DNA from: Argentina anserina
Taxonomy: Eukaryota > Streptophyta > Magnoliopsida > Rosales > Rosaceae
Reading direction: 5' to 3'
NCBI RefSeq assembly: GCF_933775445.1
Contig: NW_026089480.1
Span: 124,001 to 188,000, forward strand
DNA: 64,000 nucleotides
Part shown: positions 44,004 to 52,860 of the stretch, in pieces
How the letters are laid out: each line of letters opens with the position of its first letter
How positions within the stretch are numbered: position 1 is the stretch's first letter
The notes under the pieces: model-generated
Database searches by the model: none
What the model was told of the DNA's origin: nothing
Seen by the model: only the letters and a program-made list of their open reading frames with translations
Made by a program: the position numbers and the translations under genes

Positions 44004-45005
44004 GCACCTCAATTCCACAGAAACATATCATCAACCTTGTGCACATACTAGCCAAATCTCTACCAAATTTCATACTCACCCATTCAAGAAATCCTAAAAC
44101 CGATTCCACCATTCTCCACCAATCCTTAACCTTCAAGCACGCTTGTGAAGAGGTTCCATCCCCTTGGAAAGCCACGGCTACACCTTGTGAGATCGCTTGA
44201 TTGATAAAGTGTAACCATGATTCTCTCTATGTTTATTTCGGTTTTTGGTTTTTCTTGTTCTTGGTTGTGTATGTGTTTTGGTCATTGTAAACTTGTTTTG
44301 ATTTTGTCTATGAGATAGTTACTTGTTTCAAATTATATAACTTTCGATTTTAGGTTTGTAGTTCTATGATTTTAGTTTATGCCGTGATATGTCTTTGTGT
44401 GATTTCGAGAGTATCTATGTGTTATGTATACGCTTGTAGCATGATATTTAGGTTGTTGGATTTATGACTTGTGCTATGAATATGTTTATCTTTTCTATGT
44501 GATTTTCGGAATTGCATGATTGGGGGTTAAGTAGGTGACATGCTTAATGAATTCAATATGCGTGGCTTTGAAGTTTCATAGTAGGATAAGTATGTTAGAT
44601 TTCGATTAAGACCGCTTGGAATGAATCGAATGTGTTAAGTGTCTATGTGTTTAGGTTACTGCTTAGGACCCTAATTGCATGATCCAACCTTAGTTATTCA
44701 TGATAGTGTCTCGGCAAGACTGTTAAAGGAGGACTAGAATCTGATTTTCGTTAGCTTTGTATGATTTGTTTTGGTAATGTATTATGTGTTGGTTGGTTGA
44801 TCACATGTATATATTAGTTTAGGTTTATTTTATGTTTAATCCGAAATATATCCCAAAATCCTCAAACTCTTATGAATTCGTTGTTAAATATTTGTGATTC
44901 TTTACCCTGGTTGGATCCCCGGTTTGTGAACGATACCCTCTTGCTTTATACTACTAACGATGCTTACAGGGTTAATATTGATCTCGAGTAATCGAACCGA
45001 TCAAA

Positions 45006-45025
45006 TGGCGCCGTTGCCGGGGATC
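45006..45025 (+). other. Primer-binding site for tRNA-Asp(GUC)
   Basis: TGGCGCCGTTGCCGGGGATC is complementary to the CCA-bearing 3' end of plant tRNA-Asp for 20 nt, as I know that tRNA, with the next base mismatched. It starts 2 nt after the 5' LTR. Use of tRNA-Asp as primer is typical of the Athila lineage. Confidence 0.93.
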
Positions 45026-46187
45026 CATCATTATGGATTCCAATCTTTTAATTTCGAATTCACTGTTCATATTGTAAATTTGTATATTTTTTTTTCTTAC
45101 TTTGTTCTAATATATACTAATTTTATCTTAGGTTGTTATTTTTTATGATTAATGAATGATTGTTGTAGGTTGTAAATCGAACGGAATAGGTAAAGTCCCT
45201 TTTGTTAATATTAGCCTCAACCCCTCATGTTTTCTTCCAAAGTTTTTGCATGAGGTTGAGGGCGGCTTTTATTAACACTTGGAGAATTGTCTAACACACA
45301 AGTTTAAGTCCAGCTGAGTAAGAGGCATGCTCTTTTATTACCCTGGTGCATGGGACCAAAATTGGATCTCAGAGAACTGTTGACTGACATACATCTCGGT
45401 GATGGAGTCGATAGGGAGTTCGCTCTCCGTAGTTCAACAAATGAGTCCTACCATGTTCACTATCTCTAATTGAGCTATACGGTCTTCTGAAACAAAGACT
45501 TGATCTTGTGTCTAGACATTCATACTTAGGCCGCACGTCCACCTCGGTTTACAACTTAGAATCAGTCGTTCATTCAGTCATTGAAATAGCAAAAAGAACT
45601 TGTGAATTGTGTGAACTTTGTAAACTTAAAGAACTAACTTGTGAATCCTTATCTTATTTTGTTGTAACATATAATAATTATAATTGTGTGTACTTTCTTA
45701 GGTTTTTAAGTTGAGAAATTAAAACGAACTTAAACATAAGATTTGACAATTTGTTGGATTAGTTGTTAAGCTAGTTTTTTTTCCCTTAACATGTGCTTAT
45801 TATAATTTAATGACTTTTGACATGTGTGTGACTTGTATATATCAATGACTTCCTAATTGTTATTCTCTAACTTTTGCATTGCATCTTCATTATTTATTCT
45901 AATTGCATTCATTTTGCATCTCATTCATGTGGCATTTTAAATTCCACGGAATATCATATGGCTAGAGGAACATAGTCTCTTAAGGACCTCACGTCCTATG
46001 TTATGTTTGGTAAGTTCTCACTTTCACTAATGATTTTAATTGAGATTCTACAGATTTATAGTGAAGTGACCAACAATGAGCTCGAGAATATACTACAAGG
46101 TTGGACAACAAAATGGCGGAGGAGAAACCCCATAATGTGTCACCTACAAAATGATTGAAATGAAAACTCGGTCTAAGCTATTAGACT
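45026..46187 (+). other. Element 1 interior, 5' part, no recognisable gene
   Basis: This stretch follows the primer-binding site where gag would lie in a complete element. Only frames below ~70 codons are present on the plus strand, with frequent stops and T-rich tracts. I recognise no Gag, zinc-knuckle or protease motif. It may be leader and remnant sequence, including a packaging signal, but nothing specific can be shown. Confidence 0.7.
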
Positions 46188-46225
46188 TTAAACTTAAGCG
46201 CTTGTTGGGAGGCAACCCAATTTGT
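46188..46225 (+). other. Conserved post-pol segment with stem-loop H1
   Basis: The segment CTTTAAACTTAAGCGCTTG followed by TTGGGAGGCAACCCAA matches element 2 at 62153-62190, where it lies just after the pol stop codon. The second part folds as TTGGG-AGGCAA-CCCAA (46205-46220). In element 2 the outer pair is swapped to A-T (ATGGG/CCCAT), which keeps the stem. Its survival in an element without pol points to a cis-acting role. Confidence 0.75.
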
Positions 46226-47016
46226 TTTCTTTTCTATTTATTTTTTTTATTTATTTTTTTCTTTTTGATGTGTTTTGTGTTTGTGTCAATTAGTTTTCGA
46301 GAAAACGTGAAGAAGATCCAAAAATTTTCGTTCAACAGAATCTGGCAGAAACAGTCCGTCGATTTCGGCATACTGTATCTCCCAGCTCATAGGGCGTTGG
46401 AAGATGTGCTTTATATGGAAACAAAGATCTTTGAGTCTAGTTTCTGTATCTTTTTACAAAACGGGATTTAGAGGTCTACATCATTCTCAGTTGCAATTTG
46501 AAGGCAGCAAGGTCGTGTCAGAAATTCAGAACTCGTGCAGTTGCAGTTCGGAAACGACAAAACAGCGAGCACTTCCGGCCTAACTGGGCAGTTGTGCCAT
46601 ATATGGATTGAAAGCTTGTTGTGTTATCTTCAACTTTTATTCAGGCCATGTTTCCATTCCAGCTGTTTAAGTCAACGGAATTCAGGTACAAATAGATAAA
46701 GGTCATTCCAGTTTTTGAATCTATGAACTTGTTTTTCGTGATAACTTTGCAGGGGCATAACTTTCTCCTCATTTGGAGTTAGCGGATGTACTTTATATGC
46801 ATGGAAAGCTAGAAACATCAGCTTTCTATTCCCACTACTGTCACACTTATCGGAGATTATTTTCAAACGTTATGAAGCATGGAATGCAGGCTGTTTGGAC
46901 CACATCATGGGGGAGCTTTTCTCATCATTTTCTCAACTTTTCTCATGTTTTTATTTTTGTTTTTGTTTCCTTCCACTATGCTTTTGTCTTTCATTGCATT
47001 ATTTATTTTTGACATT
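46226..47016 (+). other. Element 1 interior, middle part with degenerate modules
   Basis: No credible coding region. It holds three degenerate copies of the LTR module around TTATATGGA, CATATATGGA and TTATATGCA (near 46410, 46600 and 46795) and long T-rich tracts (46235-46265 and around 46930-46970). The ~106-codon frame at 46151-46471 runs across stem-loop H1 and a T-rich tract and has no protein signature. Confidence 0.65.
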
Positions 47017-47784
47017 CATTGAGGACAATGCATGATTCGAGTATGGGGGAAGGTTTACATGTTAGAGTCATAAAATAAAATAAAAAAAATTTATTTGTAT
47101 TTTATTTTATTTTGTTTTGAGTCTTAGGTATGCCTTTAACTGTCTAAGATGAGTTGATCTTTGAATGATTGGTTGAATGATGATCACAAGATTGGAAATT
47201 GAAACTTAATTGGAATTTGATGGTTAATCAATGTGTAGATTTTGTACGAACATGTAGTAGATGAGGATTTTGAATCTTAGGTACAAAATGAGCATGTTCC
47301 TTGTTTAAATTCATGTAACCTTTGTAAGTTTCGAGCCATATATGTGCTTTCTTTTTGAGTGATATTCTATCGTTTCTTGGCTATATAACCTCATTACATC
47401 TATTTTGATCAATTCATATGCCATAGAATTGCAATGAACTAGAGAATGCTAGAACTTGCTTTGTGAAACTTTCAAAACTTTTATCATAATATACTCTGAT
47501 TTTGAAAATGATTGTTGGATCTTTTTAGGATTCCACCACTTAAACCAAAAAGCCGTATGCCTTATTTGTACCCTGCTTGGGACACATTAGTATTAACCCA
47601 TTTGAGCCTACGTTAAACCTTTTATTCATCACCAACATGTTAATATCCTTGCTTAGTATAGTTATATCTCTACCTTGTTCTCGAGGCTTGGCAGAGCTAA
47701 TATTTGATGTTAATATGGAGTGATGATTCGATTCAAGTGTGGGGTTATGCTATGTATTTATTTGTGCCGTATGAAAATGGTGAA

Positions 47785-47882
47785 TAGAAAAAAATGAAAG
47801 ATGCCGTGTGAGAAAAAGAAAAGAAAAAGATATATACACAGTTAGAAAAAAAAAAGATAGAAAAAGAAAGAGAAGTAAGAAG
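47785..47882 (+). repeat. Purine-rich low-complexity tract
   Basis: Runs of A and G dominate (GAAAAAGAAAAGAAAAAGA and similar), interrupted by GATGCCGTGTG and TATATACACAG. It lies 40 nt after the middle polypurine-like tract, and element 2 has an A-rich stretch at the collinear place. Confidence 0.7.
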
Positions 47883-48604
47883 TTACGGCATAGCTATGTT
47901 TTGATGTGAATTTGGAGTTGTGATGTATTTGTTGAAGGCTCAATAATGTTGTACTTTAGCCTTTGTCCATTTTCACAATGTTTAGAGTGAAGAATGGGTT
48001 CAACATGATGAAAATTGGCCCTTGTTTTATGAAGTATGGCGACATAAGGTGGATGATTATTGCTCTGCTAAGTCTTAAGGATGACCTTTGTGATTCCTTT
48101 TCCCTGAAAAATGATATCCTTACCGAGCCTAAGCCTACCTTTTATAAAGATCCGCATGATTCTTAAAATGAGTAGCTCTTGATCTGTGGAGTTTGTTTCA
48201 TGAGTAAGCATATGGTTTTGGTTCATTTGTGCATATGATTGGTATCTTTCATGAGGTTTTCGAATTCACTATGTGTTCTTAACTCTTATGTGTGAAAAGC
48301 TTTTAAGCATATGCCATGGTCTTGAGAGAAAAGATTCGGAGTGCATATCCCTTGTGAGTTGAATTTGAACTTATTTTGAACATGTCGAGCTTAATATCAC
48401 CTATGTTTTCTGCATTGTCTTACTTGTTTTGCGAGATCTCATGTTTATTAACCATTGAATTCATTCTATCTATTTCGATTAAGTGTTATTCTTGATGCTA
48501 TGAGTTTGAAGATCTTTGAGACAAAATGTTGAAGGCATTATAGTTGAGTCATTAGTTTAGTTGTTTTGATTTTTGTTTTATGTTTTTGTTTCCCTTTTCT
48601 AGTG

Positions 48605-48624
48605 TTTGCTAAGGGACTAGCAAA
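48605..48624 (+). other. Stem-loop H3 upstream of the polypurine tract
   Basis: TTTGCTA (48605-48611) and TAGCAAA (48618-48624) are perfect inverted repeats around the loop AGGGAC. Element 2 has the same hairpin with an 8-bp stem (plus-strand 60466-60487), also a few nucleotides before its polypurine tract. Confidence 0.8.
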
Positions 48625-48628
48625 GCTT

Positions 48629-48642
48629 AAGTGTGGGGTTGT
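48629..48642 (+). other. Polypurine tract of element 1
   Basis: AAGTGTGGGGT plus TGT directly precedes the 3' LTR, where plus-strand DNA synthesis is primed. Element 2 has the same 11-mer plus AGT before its LTR. Confidence 0.85.
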
Positions 48643-50799
48643 TGATAGGAGCACAAAGTGTGACGTTCTTAATGTGATTATGCCCTATTCTTACTCTTTG
48701 TTACCTCTTATTTAGTATGTTTTAGTTTCTTTTGTAAGAATAAGTGTCTAGGTAGAGCTTATATCAATTATGAGTGAATTGATGATGAAATCGTGCTAAG
48801 TGTTAATAATCCTTGTTGAGATATGATTCCTTGTTCGAGTAGGATTCATCCTTTCGTATTTCTTTGTTTCTAACATACTTATTCTTATTAGGAAATACAA
48901 ATCCATGTTGGAGAAGGAAAGCAATCCTAGTTCCACAAGGAAAGAGAAAAAAATACACTTAAAAGCCCAATCCATTCAAGAATCAAAATGCTGTCAATAT
49001 TCATAGTCCAACTTCGACGGGCTCCCCTGGATAGCTCCGATCGAGTTAGAAGACCTACTTTATATGGAAATAAAGGTATTTCAGTCTAGTTTCTGTAGGA
49101 TTTAGAATCAAAGCAATATCTTATTCCTACAGAGAGATATGACTGAATCATTGATCGGAGGTCCAATGAACTCGGCGGAATTATCTCAGCCATTGATTTG
49201 CTTTTGATCCAAGGGCTATGAGGGAAACTTGGGACTTTGTTCCTCCTGCAAATAGAGCACAAATATGTATCAGAATGTCCATAAATCCCAGCACCAAAGA
49301 ATGTCAAAGAAGGCATGCAGCAAATTAAATGAGAAGAGGCAAGAAAGTCAAAGAAGGCATGCAGCAAATTTAATGAGGAGAGGTAAGAAAAATCAAACAT
49401 GGCTGCAACAATTAAGACTTTTGCTGCCTCCCTAATTCAAAGGAAGAAATTTGTGCAAAAGAAATCAGCAATAAAGGAGGAAGAAGATATGTAATTAATG
49501 CAAAAGATATGCAATCCTTATAGAAATCAGAATTCTGGCAGTGCAGATCATCCATCTTTGACGGGCTCCCCTGGACAGCTCAAAATGATTGAGAAATTGT
49601 ACCTTATATGGATAAAAAGCCACGGAAGTCTAGTTGAAATTGCCAGTTGGAATCATCTCAATATCGATTTTCTAGAGAAAGTTATGGCCACAACAAGGGA
49701 CAAAGGTCAAATCTGCCGAATCTAGGAAACCTCAACCAATTTGGTTTCAATTTGTGGACTTTGTGGCCATCTTCCCTTGGGTTTCTTCCTCTATATATAG
49801 CACCTCAATTCCACAGAAACATATCATCAACCTTGTGCACATACTAGCCAAAGCTCTACCAAATTTCATACTCACCCATTCAAGAAATCCTAAAACCGAT
49901 TCCACCATTCTCCACCAATCCTTAACCTTCAAGCACGCTTGTGAAGAGGTTCCATCCCCTTGGAAAGCCACGGCTACACCTTGTGAGATCGCTTGATTGA
50001 TAAAGTGTAACCATGATTCTCTCTATGTTTATTTCGGTTTTTGGTTTTTCTTGTTCTTGGTTGTGTATGTGTTTTGGTCATTGTAAACTTGTTTTGATTT
50101 TGTCTATGAGATAGTTACTTGTTTCAAATTATATAACTTTCGATTTTAGGTTTGTAGTTCTATGATTTTAGTTTATGCCGTGATATGTCTTTGTGTGATT
50201 TCGAGAGTATCTATGTGTTATGTATACGCTTGTAGCATGATATTTAGGTTGTTGGATTTATGACTTGTGCTATGAATATGTTTATCTTTTCTATGTGATT
50301 TTCGGAATTGCATGATTGGGGGTTAAGTAGGTGACATGCTTAATGAATTCAATATGCGTGGCTTTGAAGTTTCATAGTAGGATAAGTATGTTAGATTTCG
50401 ATTAAGACCGCTTGGAATGAATCGAATGTGTTAAGTGTCTATGTGTTTAGATTACTGCTTAGGACCCTAATTGCATGATCCAACCTTAGTTATTCATGAT
50501 AGTGTCTCAGCAAGACTGTTAAAGGAGGACTAGAATCTGATTTTCGTTAGCTTTGTATGATTTGTTTTGGTAATGTATTATGTGTTGGTTGGTTGATCAC
50601 ATGTATATATTAGTTTAGGTTTATTTTATGTTTAATCCGAAATATATCCCAAAATCCTCAAACTCTTATGAATTCGTTGTTAAATATTTGTGATTCTTTA
50701 CCCTGGTTGGATCCCCGGTTTGTGAACGATACCCTCTTGCTTTATACTACTAACGATGCTTACAGGGTTAATATTGATCTCGAGTAATCAAACCGATCA
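48643..50799 (+). repeat. 3' LTR of element 1
   Basis: 2,157 bp, nearly identical to the 5' LTR at 42846-45003. Differences include G/C at 43285 against 49082, a missing C in CAATTTGTGG near 49750, and six sites with G in the 5' copy and A in the 3' copy. It ends GATCA and is followed at once by GCATC. Confidence 0.96.
49792..49799 (+). promoter_or_regulatory. Candidate TATA box of the 3' LTR
   Basis: The 3' LTR counterpart of the TATATATA at 43996-44003. A transcript from here would read into the right satellite array at 50800. Confidence 0.5.
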
Positions 50800-50804
50800 G
50801 CATC
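50800..50804 (+). other. Target-site duplication of element 1, right copy (GCATC)
   Basis: Direct repeat of 42841-42845 immediately after the 3' LTR. Confidence 0.96.
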
Positions 50805-52466
50805 AGAAAGCCTTACAGAAAGATACTCAAACGAGAAATGAAAAGATACACAATTGGAATAGTAAAGATACGCAAACGATGTAAACATACACAATTGGAA
50901 TAGTAAAGATACGCAAACGATGTAAAGATACTCAGTTTGAAAGAAACACACTCCCACACTTGCAAAACTCTCAAATTCAATAGATTCTCGCATCAGAAAG
51001 CCTTACAGAAAGATACTCAAATGAGAAATGAAAAGATACACAATTGGAATAGTAAAGATACGCAAACGATGTAAAGATACACAATTGGAATAGTAAAGAT
51101 ACGCAAACGATGTAAAGATACTCAGTTTGAAAGAAACACACTCCCACACTTGAAAAACTCTCAAATACAATAGAAACTCGCATCAGAAGCCTTATAGAAA
51201 GATACTCAAACGAGAAATGAAAAGATACACAATTGGAATAGTAAAGATACGCAAACGACGTAAAGATACACAATTGGAATAGTAAAGATACGCAAACGAT
51301 GTAAAGATACTCAGTTTGAAAGAAACACACTCCCACACTTGCTAAACTCTCAAATTTAATAGAAACTCGCATCAGAAAGCCTTACAGAAAGACACTGAAA
51401 CGAGAAATGAAAAATTACACAATTGGAATAGTAAATATACGCAAACGATGTAAAGATACTCAGTTTGAAAGAAACACACTCCCATACTTGCAAAACTCTC
51501 AAATTCAATAGAAACTAGCATCAGAAAGCCTTACAGAAAGATACTCAAACGAGAAATGAAAAGATACACAATTGGAATAGTAAAGATACGCAAACGATGT
51601 AAAGATACACAATTGGAATATTAAAGATACGCAAACGATGTAAAGATACTCAGTTTGAAAGAAACACACTCCCACACTTGCAAAACTCTCAAATTTAATA
51701 GAAACTCGCATCAGAAAGCCTTACAGAAAGACACTGAAACGAGAAATGAAAAGATACACAATTGGAATAGTAAATATACGCAAACGATGTAAAGATACAC
51801 AATTGGAATAGTAAAGATACGCAAACGATGTAAAGATACTCAGTTTGAAAGAAACACACTCCCACACTTGCAAAACTGTCAAATTCAATAGAAACTCGCA
51901 TCAAAAAGCCTTACAGAAAGACACTGAAACGAGAAATGAAAATTTACACAGTTGGAATAGTAAAGATACGCAAACGATGTAAAGATACTCAGTTTGAAAG
52001 AAACACACTCCCACACTTGCAAAACTCTCAAATTTAATAGAAACTCGCATCAGAAAGCCTTACAGAAAGACACTGAAACGAGAAATGAAAAGATACACAA
52101 TTGGAATAGTAAATATACGCAAACGATGTAAAGATACACAATTGGAATAGTAAAGATACGCAAACGATGTAAAGATACTCAGTTTGAAAGAAACACACTC
52201 CCACACTTGCAAAACTCTCAAATTCAATAGAAACTCGCATCAGAAGCCTTACAGAAAGATACTCAAACGAGAAATGAAAAGATATACAATTGGAATAGTA
52301 AAGATACGCAAACGATGTAAAGATACACAATTGGAATAGTAAAGATACGCAAACGATGTAAACATACTCAGTTTGAAAGAACACACTCCCACACTTGCAA
52401 AACTCTCAAATTCAATAGAAACTCGCATCAGAAAGCCTTACGGAAAGATACTCAAACGAGAAATGA

Positions 52467-52589
52467 AAAGATACACAATTGGAATAGTAAAGATACGCAA
52501 ACGATGTAAAGATACACAATTGGAATAGTAAAGATACGCAAACGATGTAAAGATACACAATTGGAATAGTAAAGATACGCAAACGATGT
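52467..52589. repeat. Triplicated 41-bp subunit
   Basis: Three exact-register copies of the unit AAAGATACACAATTGGAATA through CGCAAACGATGT are followed by AAAGATACTCAG at 52590. It is the only triplication I noticed; others in this array have one or two. Confidence 0.92.
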
Positions 52590-52860
52590 AAAGATACTCA
52601 GTTTGAAAGAAACACACTCCCACACTTGCAAAACTCTCAAATTCAATAGAAACTCGGATCAGAAGCCTTACAGAAAGATACTCAAACGAGAAATGAAAAG
52701 ATACACAATTGGAATAGTGAAGATACGCAAACGATGTAAAGATACTCAGTTTGAAAGAAACACACTCCCACACTTGTAAAACTCTCAATTTCAATAGAAA
52801 CTCGCATCAGAAAGCCTTACAGAAAGACACTGAAACGACAAATGATAAGATACACAATTG

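Larger units (their letters stand above)
42846..45003 (+). repeat. 5' LTR of element 1
   Basis: 2,158 bp, TG...CA, nearly identical to 48643-50799. The U3 part runs from the TG to the TATA box at 43996. The R-U5 part contains a conserved tract ending in CCCCGG, GAACGATACC and TATACTACTAACGATG. A similar tract (CCCCGG, GAACGATCCC, TATACTAACGATG) lies near the LTR end of element 2. Frames inside the LTR (for example 43289-43603 on the minus strand) recur only because the LTR is duplicated. Confidence 0.96.
47017..48642 (+). other. 3' noncoding region collinear with element 2
   Basis: This region matches the reverse complement of 60449-62017 in order. Shared landmarks are stem-loop CATTG-AGGA-CAATG (47017-47030), CCCATTTGAGCCTAC (about 47598-47612), TGCTTAGTATAGTTAT (47651-47666), AAGTGTGGGGT (47735-47745), and GCTAAGGGACTAGCAAA (48608-48624) just before the polypurine tract. 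There is no long reading frame, so conservation is probably of cis-acting or simply inherited sequence. A 98-bp purine-rich stretch lies at 47785-47882. Confidence 0.85.
42846..50799 (+). mobile_element. Element 1: complete non-autonomous LTR retrotransposon (LARD-like, Athila-related)
   Basis: The 7,954-bp element has two long LTRs starting TGATAGGAGCAC and ending GATCA, a tRNA-Asp-type primer-binding site 2 nt after the 5' LTR, a polypurine tract before the 3' LTR, and a perfect 5-bp target-site duplication. The 3.64-kb interior has no gag, protease, reverse transcriptase or integrase frame. The longest interior frame is about 106 codons and resembles nothing I know. It therefore fits the large retrotransposon derivative class and would need proteins from a relative. 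The 3' interior is collinear with element 2 at 60463-62190, which points to the same lineage. By eye the LTRs differ by nine substitutions and one 1-bp indel (~0.4%), so the insertion is recent. Confidence 0.95.

Noticed and set aside
43289..44200. 104-, 75-, 96- and 116-codon frames in the element 1 LTR, repeated near 49086-49996
   Set aside because: The recurrence is due to LTR duplication. The frames overlap on both strands, some are changed by the 1-bp LTR indel, and no protein family is recognisable.
45006..45025. A tRNA gene, because of the match to tRNA-Asp
   Set aside because: Only the 20-nt complement of the tRNA 3' end is present, directly after the LTR; this is a primer-binding site.
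46151..46471. 106-codon frame as a remnant gag or env
   Set aside because: It spans the conserved H1 segment and a T-rich tract that encodes a Phe-rich run. It has no Gag or Env feature.
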